This document shows positions 35,486 to 44,610 of a stretch of DNA of 64,000 nucleotides, piece by piece. Both the position numbers and the translations under genes were made by a program. The first letter of the stretch is position 1. Each line of letters begins with the position of its first letter. The notes below the pieces were generated by a model. It worked only from the letters and a program-made list of their open reading frames with translations, was not told where the DNA came from and searched no databases. Origin of the DNA: Deltaproteobacteria bacterium (GTDB lineage: Bacteria > Desulfobacterota > Desulfomonilia > UBA1062); contig JAHDOV010000013.1 of NCBI GenBank assembly GCA_018434685.1, forward strand, positions 219,675-283,674. Reading direction: 5' to 3'.

Positions 35486-37150
35486 ATGAAACGAGGGTTA
35501 TACGGATTCTCACTGAAGGGGTTCGGGTCTGACATCTTCGCAGGGCTGACCTTTGCAGTGGTAAACGTGCCCCAGTGCATGGCACATGCACTGCTGGCAA
35601 TGGTCAACCCTGTCTTCGGCATCTACACCCTGATGCTTGCCGTTCCTGTAGGTGCCCTGTTCACTTCGTCTATATTCATGAACGTGTCCACCACCAGCGC
35701 CCTTTCTGTTGCAACCGGCGCCGGTCTGGCCGCCATACCGCCCGAGCAGAAGGCGCAGTCCCTGGTGGTGCTCGTCATCCTGGTGGGGATCATCCAGCTG
35801 ACGATGGGGCTCTTCCGGCTCGGCTTCCTCGTAAAATTCGTCTCCAATGCAGTCATGACCGGTTTTCTCAACGGGGTGGCCGTACTGATTATCCTCGGAC
35901 AGCTGGGAGACCTTACCGGCTACAGGAGTTCCTACGCAAACAAGGTGGCTCAGGCGCATGACCTGGTCATGAACCTGGACCTCATCAATTTCAGGACTAC
36001 ACTCATCGGCATGGTGACCCTGGGGCTCATCACCGCACTCCTGTTCACCAGGATGCGAAAGTTTGCCTTCATCATTGCCATTACACTGGCCACAGGGCTG
36101 CTGGTAGGGCTGGGCTGGGATACGGTGATCGTGGTGGGGGATCTTGCGAAGATCCCTGAGTCGTTACCTGCCCTTGTCCTGCCGAAAATCGGGCTTATCC
36201 AGGGACTCGTCATCCCGGCGTTCTCTGTGGCTGTTATCGGGCTTATCCAGGGTGCAGGCGTCAGCCAGGGCTACCCGAACCCGGATGGAAGATATCCGGA
36301 TATCTCGCGCGACTTCCTGGGCCAGGGTGTCGCAAACATCTTCACCGGGTTCTTCCGTGGCATCCCCGCAGGCGGGTCCATCTCGGGCACTGCCGTGATT
36401 GTGGGCGCAGGAGCCCGTTCCCGCTGGACCAATATCCTCGTAGGCCTGTTTGTGGCACTCATTATTTTCTTTGCGGTGCCGCTGGTCGAGCTGGTGCCCG
36501 CAGCGACGCTGTCAGCCCTCCTTATTGTGGCAGGCATCCAGGGGCTGCGCCTGGAACAGGCCCTTACGGTGTGGCAGACAAGCAAGGTGTCGGCAACGGT
36601 TATGTTCATGACCTTTGTCGCCACCCTGATCTTCTCGCTCCACTATGCCGTGCTGGTAGGCATGGCATTCAGTGTGCTCCTGCATGTGATACGCGAGTCG
36701 AACAGGGTACTCATTACCCGGCTGGTTCCCCTTGAAGACGGTCATTTTGAGGAGCAGCCCGTTCCACATGACCTGCAGAGTTTTCGCCTCACCATCCTGC
36801 AACTCTACGGCAGCCTGTTTTTTGCCGCCGCCAAAACCCTGGAAGAGATGCTTCCCTCAGTTGAAACGACCCGTAACGCCGTGGTTATCCTCAGGCTGCG
36901 GGGGCATCTCGAGGTGGGAAGCACCTTTATCACTGTGCTTAGGAAATATGTTCAGGAACTGAAAACCCATGACAGCACCCTGATGCTGGTAGGTGTCAAT
37001 GAGGACATCTACCAGCAACTCAAGAAGACAGGGACATTGGCCATACTGGGAGAGAAGAACATTTACCCGGCAACCAGGCGCATCGGTGAATCGCTCACCC
37101 TGGCAACAGCAGCCGCCACAGACTTTCTGAAGGAAAAATCAGGAGTGTAA
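35486..37150 (+). CDS. SulP-family anion transporter with STAS domain, second copy
   Basis: A 554-residue protein with SulP region DIFAGLTFAVVNVPQCMAHALLA and AALSVATGAG-like helix-3 segment (about 70-90), and a C-terminal STAS domain (about 430-545) with NAVVILRLRGHLEVGSTFI. It is distinct from the first SulP and not a recent duplicate: helix 1 and the STAS loop differ throughout. Two different SulP carriers in one operon suggests opposite directions or different anions. Confidence 0.88.
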   Translation: MKRGLYGFSLKGFGSDIFAGLTFAVVNVPQCMAHALLAMVNPVFGIYTLMLAVPVGALFTSSIFMNVSTTSALSVATGAGLAAIPPEQKAQSLVVLVILVGIIQLTMGLFRLGFLVKFVSNAVMTGFLNGVAVLIILGQLGDLTGYRSSYANKVAQAHDLVMNLDLINFRTTLIGMVTLGLITALLFTRMRKFAFIIAITLATGLLVGLGWDTVIVVGDLAKIPESLPALVLPKIGLIQGLVIPAFSVAVIGLIQGAGVSQGYPNPDGRYPDISRDFLGQGVANIFTGFFRGIPAGGSISGTAVIVGAGARSRWTNILVGLFVALIIFFAVPLVELVPAATLSALLIVAGIQGLRLEQALTVWQTSKVSATVMFMTFVATLIFSLHYAVLVGMAFSVLLHVIRESNRVLITRLVPLEDGHFEEQPVPHDLQSFRLTILQLYGSLFFAAAKTLEEMLPSVETTRNAVVILRLRGHLEVGSTFITVLRKYVQELKTHDSTLMLVGVNEDIYQQLKKTGTLAILGEKNIYPATRRIGESLTLATAAATDFLKEKSGV

Positions 37151-37153
37151 GGG

Positions 37154-38788
37154 ATGAATAAGGCTATCGTTACCGTATGTCTCACCATAAGTATATTCCT
37201 AGGCGTGGGTGTGCTTGCACAGGAGGAGAAGCCGGCAGAACCCGAACAGGTCCAGGATAGGGGATATCCGGTAAAGCTTGGCGACGAGACCCTCTTCTAT
37301 CTCAAGGATGTCACGGGACTTCCCACACAGAAACGGGCAGAATCGATCATGGAGAGAATCAAGGCGGTTGCCGATGACCCGCGTGTGCCTGTCACTTCGA
37401 TAACGACATCAACGTATCCCCAGCCCATAACGCTTATAACTGCCAACGACGAGTTACTCGTGAGCGTTCTCGAGGAGGATGCCATAGCTCTTGGCCGCAG
37501 CAGGGAGGAACTCGCTGCGCAATACAGCGCCGAACTGCGCAACGCCATCGAGAACTACCGGGAAGCCCACAGTACGAAGTGGATTATCAGAGGCGCCATC
37601 TACACCCTTGTCGCAACCATTGTCCTGATCGCTGCCCTGTATTTCGTGACCAGATTCCATCGCAAGATTGTTGCTTCTGTACAGGAAAAGCTTCAAAAGG
37701 AGAAGGACTCCATTCTCATCAGGACATTCGAGATTGGCAAAAGAGAACGGGTCCTCACGATGATCACCAAAAGCATACGGTTTATCACCATCCTGATCGG
37801 ACTGGTTCTTTTCTATGGTTACATCAAGCTCGTTCTGAACTTTTTCCCGTGGACCAGGGGGTATACCACCCATATCCTCGATTTCGTGTTCAGGCCTCTC
37901 GTGGTATTGGGAAAGGCCTTCTGGTTACAGATTCCCAACCTCTTCTTTGTAGCGGTTATCATCTTGATCACCTATTACTCTCTGAAAATATTGCACCTGT
38001 TTTTCAACGAAGTCGAAAGAGGGACCATCACAATCAAAGGATTCTATCCGGAATGGTCACATCCCACCTTTCGCATCGTCCGCCTGCTGTTCCTGGCCTC
38101 TGCCACGGTGCTCGCATTTCCCTACATACCCGGCTCTCAGTCTCCGGCATTCAAGGGCATCTCCATCTTTGCAGGCGTCCTTATATCTTTGGGTTCGACC
38201 TCTTTCATCTCAAACATCATTGCCGGGTACACCCTGACATACCGGCGGGTCTTCAAGATCGGAGACCGGGTGCAGATCGGAGATATCACTGGAGATGTCA
38301 GTGAGATACGGCTGCAGGTAACCCACCTGCAGTCCATCAAGAACGAGGAGATCATTGTGCCGAATTCAATGATCGTCAATTCGAACGTAGTTAATTACAC
38401 CTCTCTGTCCCAGAAAGGGGGACTGATACTCCACACGACTATTACCATCGGTTATGACACCCCCTGGCGCCAGGTACATGCATTGCTGCTGATGGCTGCC
38501 CAAAGGACATCCGGGTTGATGAAGGAACCCTCCCCGTTCGTACTCCAGACATCACTGGATGACTTCTATGTGGCCTATGAACTGAACGTGTACGTCGACG
38601 ATCCTCATGAAATGGTCCGGCTCTATTCCGAACTGCACAAGAATATCCAGGATGTGTTCAACGAATACGGGGTGCAGATCATGTCGCCTGCCTATGAGTT
38701 CGACCCTGCGCAGCCGAAGATCGTGCCCAGGGAGCAGTGGTATGCCCCTCCCGCAGAACCCCCCGGTCCACCGGCCGACAAGGAGTGA
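37154..38788 (+). CDS. MscS-family mechanosensitive channel
   Basis: A 544-residue protein with an N-terminal signal peptide (to about 22), a periplasmic domain (about 23-145), four or five membrane helices, and the MscS pore/beta core about 325-500. The core shows ISIFAGVLISLGSTSFISNIIAGYTLTYRR and FKIGDRVQIGDITGDV. The C-terminus is Pro-rich. It starts 3 bases after SulP-2. In this operon it may relieve anion or osmotic load when esters are cleaved in the cytosol (inference). Confidence 0.92.
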   Translation: MNKAIVTVCLTISIFLGVGVLAQEEKPAEPEQVQDRGYPVKLGDETLFYLKDVTGLPTQKRAESIMERIKAVADDPRVPVTSITTSTYPQPITLITANDELLVSVLEEDAIALGRSREELAAQYSAELRNAIENYREAHSTKWIIRGAIYTLVATIVLIAALYFVTRFHRKIVASVQEKLQKEKDSILIRTFEIGKRERVLTMITKSIRFITILIGLVLFYGYIKLVLNFFPWTRGYTTHILDFVFRPLVVLGKAFWLQIPNLFFVAVIILITYYSLKILHLFFNEVERGTITIKGFYPEWSHPTFRIVRLLFLASATVLAFPYIPGSQSPAFKGISIFAGVLISLGSTSFISNIIAGYTLTYRRVFKIGDRVQIGDITGDVSEIRLQVTHLQSIKNEEIIVPNSMIVNSNVVNYTSLSQKGGLILHTTITIGYDTPWRQVHALLLMAAQRTSGLMKEPSPFVLQTSLDDFYVAYELNVYVDDPHEMVRLYSELHKNIQDVFNEYGVQIMSPAYEFDPAQPKIVPREQWYAPPAEPPGPPADKE

Positions 38789-39301
38789 ATGTATAGTTCA
38801 GAGCTTCCCTGTCAAAAGAGAGAGGTCTTTCTCCTCCTCCCACTGCCTGAACGAGTGGTTGTCCCTGCTCATTATCCCCTGTCCCACAGGTGCTGCTCGC
38901 ACCTCATGAGGCACTGAAGAAGGCTCTGTCGATGCATCCGACACAGGACGAATAAAACCAGGTGAGAAAACAGGACAATATGTGCTGCTACACATGAGAC
39001 ATCTTGAAATCCGTTTATCCAGGCTTATATGTTTCCTGATACTGTATCGAGATCTGGTGTTGTGAAAAATGGTGCATGAACAGTGGCACGTGTGAGAGTG
39101 CTGCCATGTTGCAATCCTGCCGGGGGAGTGCCCCTTGCCATGAAATACTGAACATGTCTGGACGATAAACACCCTGGGAAGCCCCATCCCTCCAGCGTTA
39201 TAATTTATTCGTGTCATCGGCTGTCTCTGGTGGCAGCTGCATTCAGAGGATTTCTTCGACCATTTCTCATACGGTTACGTTGAACAGGGCAGGAATGAGC
39301 T
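38789..39301. other. Intergenic region between MscS and activator genes
   Basis: About 510 bases with no credible coding region; the longest minus-strand frame is His/Cys/Ser-rich and looks like noise. It should contain the promoter of the activator gene; a TTGAAC-like and other AT stretches occur near 39196-39290 but I cannot assign boxes. Confidence 0.5.
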
Positions 39302-41488
39302 ATGCAGAAAACATCCGAAGACAAATCGGGCAAAGACTGCTTCCCCGGTGAAGTAGAAACAGGCTGGCAGAAGGTTATGGACCTCGCCGACCGGCTCCGG
39401 CTGATGATGGAGCGTGACCCGCTTATCCCGTTGCCGGACCAGGGATACGAAAAGCTCGTCTCCGTAGTCCAGCAAGACAGGCTTCTGCTCCGGCAAGTGG
39501 CGACGCAATGCTCTACCGAACTGCAGCGATTCGAACGATCAGTCCAAGACCTCCTGTGCTTCGAACGTCTCATCTCCAATCTCTGCGCGCGGGTCCTCAA
39601 CAATATGCCTGAAGAGGTCGACCGGGGAATTGACCAGGCACTCGACCAGATCCGTGAATTCTTCCAGGTCAGCCGGTGCGGGTTCCTGGAGGTATCTCAC
39701 GGGGGGAAACCAGCCCGATTCACCCATATCGCCTCTTCGGGGGAAGCTGGGCCGATACCCCTGCAAGTTGATGTCTCAGGCTCATATCCCTGGTGTCTTG
39801 ACAAGCTCGTAAACGAGAAACAGGCCATCCATGTATCTGACCTGGAAGACCTCCCCCAGGAGGCCGGCGCAGACCTCCGGGCAATGAAGGAATATGGTAT
39901 TCAAACCATGCTCCTCATACCGCTGGTTCGGGAGGATGAAGTGGTTCATATCATTGCCATCTCATCCCACAACAGCAACCGCCGCCCCTGGTCCGAAGAA
40001 TATATCCCTCCCTTGAGGCTGCTGGGCGAACTCTTCATGCATGCCCTTCAGCGCAGGCAGGCAGAAGAAGCCCTGAGAACTTCCGAAGAGCGGTTCAGGC
40101 AATTCTTCAAGAACACCCCCGATTACTGTTACATCCTCTCTCCTCAGGGCACTGTCCTCAACGTCAACCATGCAGCGCTCCTGGCCCTGGGCTGCCAGCG
40201 GGAGGACCTTGTCGGCACGTCAGTGGATTCGATCTATTCCCCTGAGTCACGAATGAAACTCAGAGATCTTTTTTCCAGGCTGAGAGAAAACGGAGAGGTC
40301 AAAAACGAGGAGATGAGCATCATCTGCAGGGACGGAACGAAGCGCGACGTTCTTCTCAATGCCGGGGTTCTGCGGAATCAGAGTGGCACCATCATTTGCA
40401 CCACAGCCGTACAGACCGATATATCCGATCTCAAGAGATCGGAGAACAACCTGAGAGAAGCGTACGCCAGGATCGAACAATTGAAGGATCAGCTGGAAGC
40501 CGAAAACCTTTACCTGAAAAAAGAGATGGAGTTGAATTGTCAATTCAAGGGCATCATCGGCGAGAGCACGGCGATCAGATCCGTTCTCCACAAAGTCGAA
40601 CAGGTGGCGCCCACCGATTCCCTGGTTCTCATCACCGGAGAGACCGGCACGGGCAAGGAATTGATTGCCCAGGCCATTCACAACAACAGCAGACGCAGAC
40701 AGCGGGTCATGATCAAGATCAACTGTGCTTCGCTGCCCACAGGCCTGGTGGAAAGCGAGCTGTTCGGCCGTGAGAAGGGTGCCTATACCGGCGCATTGAC
40801 CCGTCAGGCAGGCCGCTTTGAAGTGGCAGCCGGGTCGACCCTCTTCTTGGACGAGATCGGGGAATTGTCACCCGAGGTGCAGGCCAAGCTGCTGCGCGTG
40901 CTGCAGGACGGAGAGTTCGAACGGCTCGGCAGCACCAGGACCATAAAGGTGAATGTACGGATAATCGCCTCGACCAATCGCGACCTGGCCAAAGAGGTGA
41001 ACCAGGGAAGGTTCCGGCAGGACCTGTTCTACCGGCTGAATGTCTTTCCCATCCGGATGCCTCCGCTGCGGGATCGCATGGAAGATATCCCGCTGCTGCT
41101 GTGGTCGTTCATCGATGAGTTCTCCGAGAAGCTCAACAAAAAGATCCATACCATTCCCAAGGGCGCAGTCGCAGCCATGCAGCGTTACCCCTGGCCGGGC
41201 AACATCAGGGAGCTGCGCAACGTGATCGAACAGGCAGTCATCATAAGTTCCAGGGGAATTCTTCACATACAACTGCCGGAACAGACATGCAAAGATGCAC
41301 GCCATGCCCTGACCCTGGAAGAGGCGGAGTCGCTTCACATCTTGAGGGTGCTGGAGCTTACCGGTGGAAGGATCAAGGGAAAAGGCGGTGCCGCCGAAGT
41401 CCTCGAACTGAAGCCCTCCACCCTGTACAGCAGGATGAACAGGCTGGGTATCCTCACCAGGCGCAGGGGAGACGATATGTCGACCTGA
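39302..41488 (+). CDS. Sigma-54 activator with GAF and PAS sensors (EBP1)
   Basis: A 728-residue enhancer-binding protein without receiver domain. An N-terminal helical region (1-85) precedes a GAF domain (about 100-250), a PAS domain (about 258-375) and a coiled coil (about 378-412, LREAYARIEQLKDQLEAE). The AAA+ domain has GETGTGKE (446-453) and the sigma-54 loop GAYTGA (493-498; Tyr replaces the usual Phe, a known variant), and a Fis-type DNA-binding end (KGGAAEVLELKPSTLYSRM) closes it. It probably binds a small ligand through GAF/PAS. Its last four codons overlap the conserved upstream site of the next promoter. It lies between the two operons that share that site, so it is their likely activator. 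Confidence 0.93.
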   Translation: MQKTSEDKSGKDCFPGEVETGWQKVMDLADRLRLMMERDPLIPLPDQGYEKLVSVVQQDRLLLRQVATQCSTELQRFERSVQDLLCFERLISNLCARVLNNMPEEVDRGIDQALDQIREFFQVSRCGFLEVSHGGKPARFTHIASSGEAGPIPLQVDVSGSYPWCLDKLVNEKQAIHVSDLEDLPQEAGADLRAMKEYGIQTMLLIPLVREDEVVHIIAISSHNSNRRPWSEEYIPPLRLLGELFMHALQRRQAEEALRTSEERFRQFFKNTPDYCYILSPQGTVLNVNHAALLALGCQREDLVGTSVDSIYSPESRMKLRDLFSRLRENGEVKNEEMSIICRDGTKRDVLLNAGVLRNQSGTIICTTAVQTDISDLKRSENNLREAYARIEQLKDQLEAENLYLKKEMELNCQFKGIIGESTAIRSVLHKVEQVAPTDSLVLITGETGTGKELIAQAIHNNSRRRQRVMIKINCASLPTGLVESELFGREKGAYTGALTRQAGRFEVAAGSTLFLDEIGELSPEVQAKLLRVLQDGEFERLGSTRTIKVNVRIIASTNRDLAKEVNQGRFRQDLFYRLNVFPIRMPPLRDRMEDIPLLLWSFIDEFSEKLNKKIHTIPKGAVAAMQRYPWPGNIRELRNVIEQAVIISSRGILHIQLPEQTCKDARHALTLEEAESLHILRVLELTGGRIKGKGGAAEVLELKPSTLYSRMNRLGILTRRRGDDMST

Positions 41489-41504
41489 AGGCGATATCAT
41501 GACT
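41477..41504 (+). promoter_or_regulatory. Conserved upstream activator site, copy 2
   Basis: ATGTCGACCTG-AA-GGCGATATC-A-TGACT; three mismatches to 18607-18634. It encodes the end and stop of EBP1 and lies 126 bases before the -24 box, as in copy 1. Confidence 0.72.
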
Positions 41505-41562
41505 TTACAACCAACTTTTCCCCCTTGCCGTCTTGCATCATGGGAAGCACTATTACTCAGGA

Positions 41563-41575
41563 TATCAAATAGTTA
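41563..41575 (+). promoter_or_regulatory. IHF-type site, outer-membrane operon
   Basis: TATCAAATAGTTA is a perfect match to WATCAA-N4-TTR, 27 bases before the -24 element. Confidence 0.6.
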
Positions 41576-41602
41576 CCCGCGTATCTTCCTGCTCAGGACA
41601 GC

Positions 41603-41618
41603 TGGCATCCATCTCGCA
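41603..41618 (+). promoter_or_regulatory. Sigma-54 promoter of the outer-membrane operon
   Basis: TGGCATCCATCTCGCA, correct -24/-12 spacing; predicted start about 41629, giving a 28-base leader with AAGGAG before the ATG at 41657. Confidence 0.8.
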
Positions 41619-41656
41619 CTATCTTCATCGAAGAGATCTTCACGCAAGGAGATGAC

Positions 41657-42205
41657 ATGAGATATGAACTGAAAAGAACCAGGAAGAGAATATCCCAGAT
41701 TCTGGGGCGTTGCGTGTTCCTGGTCGTTATGGTTTCACTGTCACCCTTGCCGGCAGCCTTCGCATACGAAGACGCGGATCTGGCACAGCAGTCCCTGAAT
41801 CCGGTTGCCAACCTCATCAGCCTTCCCTTACAGAACAACTGGGATTTTGAGATCGGCCCGGCCGATGCCATGCGCTATACGCTCAATGTGCAGCCGGTGA
41901 TCCCGTTCTCTCTGAATGACCGGTACAACCTCATCACCCGGACCATCATTCCGTATATCTACGCCGAATCCCCTCTGAGAACCGGCGATGACGAATCCGG
42001 GCTGGGCGACATCCTCCAGAGCTTCTTCTTATCACCAAAGGCGCCGATAAACGGCTGGATCGTGGGTGCAGGCCCGGTGTTCCTCTATCCGAGCGCCACC
42101 GAGGATGTACTCGTCAAGGAAAAGTGGTGCGCAGGCCCCACAGCGTGTCTCAGGCCTACCTCACAGGGAAGAGGCTCAACCGGCCTGCAAGAACATACCC
42201 AGTGA
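41657..42205 (+). pseudogene. Truncated outer-membrane transporter gene (neuromedin-U/MetA-type)
   Basis: The 182-codon frame begins with a signal peptide and then reads like the start of the outer-membrane transporter family often annotated neuromedin U or phenol-degradation MetA: QNNWDFEIGPADAMRYTLNVQPVIPFSL, GDILQSFFLSPKAP, GAGPVFLYPSATEDVL. After about residue 157 (KEKWCAGPTA) similarity ends and the frame runs into Arg/Ser/Thr-rich nonsense. Full-length members are about 250-300 residues. A deletion or frameshift near 42125 has probably removed the barrel's second half. Promoter-proximal gene of a sigma-54 operon, so loss may be recent. Confidence 0.65.
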
Positions 42206-42222
42206 GAGAAAGGAGGAAAGGG

Positions 42223-42708
42223 ATGAAAAGATCATTGTTCACAGCAATCATTGCCGCAGCGCTGACAGCACTCTGTGCGGCCAGTGCAAGTGAGGCTGTA
42301 TCGCAGAATGAGGGGACCGATACCATGCAGATCCTCCGCGAGAAGGTCCGCACCGACAAGAAGCTCCTCGTTTCGATGAACATGAACCTGACCGATGCCG
42401 AGGCCAGGGCCTTCTGGCCGGTGTATGGAAACTACCAGGAGGCACTGGCTAAGCTCGCAGACCGCAGCATCAAGCTGATCGATGACTACAGCGGACAGTA
42501 CCAGGACCTTTCTGAAAAGGACGCCAAGAAGATCATCGACGACTATCTCGCCATCGAGACTGATCGCCAGAATCTCCGCCAGTCCTATCTGCCCCTGTTC
42601 CGGCAAGCACTTTCCTACAAACAGACGGTCCGCTACTACCAGATCGAGAATAAGATTCAGGCAGTGGTGAATTACGAGCTTGCCCGGCAGATTCCCCTTG
42701 TCGAGTAG
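42223..42708 (+). CDS. Small helical periplasmic protein
   Basis: A 161-residue protein from ATG 42223 (AAAGGAGGAAAGGG before it; an earlier ATG in frame covers decayed transporter DNA). The signal peptide ends near residue 24 (CAASASEA). The mature part is helical and charged: LREKVRTDKKLLVSMNMNLT, EARAFWPVYGNYQEALAKLA, QNLRQSYLPLFRQAL. This pattern recurs in uncharacterised proteobacterial periplasmic proteins next to outer-membrane porins. No function known. Confidence 0.7.
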   Translation: MKRSLFTAIIAAALTALCAASASEAVSQNEGTDTMQILREKVRTDKKLLVSMNMNLTDAEARAFWPVYGNYQEALAKLADRSIKLIDDYSGQYQDLSEKDAKKIIDDYLAIETDRQNLRQSYLPLFRQALSYKQTVRYYQIENKIQAVVNYELARQIPLVE

Positions 42709-42876
42709 GGTGCGGCCGCCTTTTGTAAGCTGAAAGGCTGACAGACCGGAGATAATTCATCACACCGGATTCATAAGAGGGAGAAGTTTCAGGAGGACAG
42801 GGTCCTGGGGATAGAGACAGGACAGGATAACAGAACATTCTTCCCTGTGAAAAAGGGGGGAATGGGAGGAGGTACC

Positions 42877-44151
42877 ATGATGAGGCTCCACATTACATGG
42901 ATAGGCTCTATGGCACTGATCATTGCCTTATTTGCCCAGCCGGTCTGGGCAGGAGGCATAATGTCCTACGAGATATCGACCCCGGAGGTCGGACTCGCGT
43001 CAGCAGGTACTGCTGCCCGGGCTCAGGATGCAACCACGCTCTTTACCAACCCGGCCGGGATGACCAGGCTGCAGAGACCTGAGCTGATGGGTTCACTGCA
43101 GGTGGTATACGGCTACACAAAATTCAATCCAAATGCCAATACAGGCCCCCAGACCGGCGGCGACGGGGGCAACGGTGCAGGATGGTTCCCCGGGGGAAGC
43201 CTGTTCTATGTTCACCCGGTCTCGAGCGACTTCACCTTTGGTATCGGTACCCTCACCTATTTCGGCGGTGTTGTCGACTACCGTGATACCTGGGTTGGAC
43301 GCTACTTTGTTCAAAGCACCACACTCCTGGGCGTCACCATCATGCCTTCAATTGCCTACCGGGTAAATGACTGGCTCTCTTTAGGTGCCGGCCTCAATGC
43401 CATGTATGGCATGTATGAGAATGAAGTGGCCATCAACAATCTTGCCGTGGATTATGACGGCAGGCTCAAGATCAAAGACACCGAGTGGGGGTACGGGGGG
43501 GACTTCGGCGCCCTGATCACCTTCGATGATACCACCCGCCTGGGCCTCACCTATCTTACCAAGGTAGATCTCGACTTCAGCGACACCCCGAAATTTTACG
43601 ATCTTGGCCCCGGTCTCGCCGCGATCCTCGATTCCCGGGGTCTGCTGACCGCGAAGCTCGACCTGAGCATGAGCGTCCCGGAGACCATCATGCTGAGCTT
43701 CTATCATGAATTGAACGAAGACCTTGCCCTCCTTGCCAATGCCGGCTGGCAGGACTGGTCCAGCTTTGGCGAGGTGGATATCGGCATCAGATCCGATGAC
43801 CCCAGATCGCTCACGGCTGACCGCAACTATGAAGACACCTGGCATGGCGCCCTGGGCTGCCAGTACCGGCTAAATCCTGACACGCTCCTTTCCTGCGGCA
43901 TCGCCTACGACAGCTCCATGGTGAAGGACAGGAACCGGACCCCGGACCTTCCCGTGGGCGAAACGTGGCGTTTCGGCCTGGGAAGCCAGTTCGGAATGGA
44001 AGACAATGTCATGTTCGGCCTTGCATATGCCTTCATGTGGAGCGGCGATCTCCGCATGGATCAATCCGGGACCTTGAGCGGCAGGCTGGCGGGCAAATAC
44101 CGGAATACCAGCTACCACTTCGTCTCGGCGAACGTGCGATGGCTGTTCTAG
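42877..44151 (+). CDS. FadL/OmpP1-family outer-membrane transporter
   Basis: About 424 residues; start 42877 chosen for GGGAGGAGG just upstream and the signal peptide ending QPVWA. The mature N-terminus shows the FadL plug pattern (VGLASAGTAARAQDATTLFTNPAGM) and the protein ends in Phe (ANVRWLF), as outer-membrane barrels do. FadL proteins let hydrophobic molecules such as fatty acids and aromatics across the outer membrane. In this regulon it is the best candidate for import of the inducing or degraded compound. Confidence 0.9.
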   Translation: MMRLHITWIGSMALIIALFAQPVWAGGIMSYEISTPEVGLASAGTAARAQDATTLFTNPAGMTRLQRPELMGSLQVVYGYTKFNPNANTGPQTGGDGGNGAGWFPGGSLFYVHPVSSDFTFGIGTLTYFGGVVDYRDTWVGRYFVQSTTLLGVTIMPSIAYRVNDWLSLGAGLNAMYGMYENEVAINNLAVDYDGRLKIKDTEWGYGGDFGALITFDDTTRLGLTYLTKVDLDFSDTPKFYDLGPGLAAILDSRGLLTAKLDLSMSVPETIMLSFYHELNEDLALLANAGWQDWSSFGEVDIGIRSDDPRSLTADRNYEDTWHGALGCQYRLNPDTLLSCGIAYDSSMVKDRNRTPDLPVGETWRFGLGSQFGMEDNVMFGLAYAFMWSGDLRMDQSGTLSGRLAGKYRNTSYHFVSANVRWLF

Positions 44152-44187
44152 GCGGGGCACACTCAAAGAATCTGAAAGGAGACTGGC

Positions 44188-44598
44188 TTGATTAGGATGT
44201 CACGGATAATCGTAGTGCTGTTTCTGTTGCTTTTTTATGCTGTTCTGGCACTCGGACAGGACCTGATCGTTTTGCCTGCCAAGGGCCAGAGCGAGGTCGC
44301 TCCTGAGAGTGTCGGGATGCCGCAGTTCTTCATCATCGATTTTGACAAGAAAGAGACTCGAGCCACAACTGCCGGCATGAGTGACAAAACAAGCCAGGTC
44401 GAGCGCCTCGAACATGTTGACGGAAAGCTGATCATACAGGGGGCCGAGGATGGCGATGAAAACATACCCGATGGTCTTGGCTGGACCCTGGCCATCTCGG
44501 AAGAGACAGGCAAGTGGGTATTGAGTGCCTCGGGCGATCAGGTGGCGTTCATTGCCTATGGTGCCTGCATGCCGTGGAAAACGCCAACACAAGAGTAA
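44188..44598 (+). CDS. Secreted hypothetical protein, 136 aa
   Basis: A TTG start at 44188 is favoured because AAGGAG lies six bases before it; the in-frame ATG at 44197 would be about 15 bases away. The signal peptide ends near LALGQ. The mature protein is short, acidic and probably beta-rich (KLIIQGAEDGDENIPDGLGW, KWVLSASGDQVAFIAYGAC) with one Cys near the end. No family recognised. Ten bases or so before the next gene, so cotranscribed. Confidence 0.6.
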   Translation: MIRMSRIIVVLFLLLFYAVLALGQDLIVLPAKGQSEVAPESVGMPQFFIIDFDKKETRATTAGMSDKTSQVERLEHVDGKLIIQGAEDGDENIPDGLGWTLAISEETGKWVLSASGDQVAFIAYGACMPWKTPTQE

Positions 44599-44610
44599 AA
44601 GGAGGAAACC

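Noticed and set aside
38798..39217. 139-codon minus-strand frame in the gap before EBP1
   Set aside because: Cys/His/Ser-rich, no ribosome site, no fold signal.
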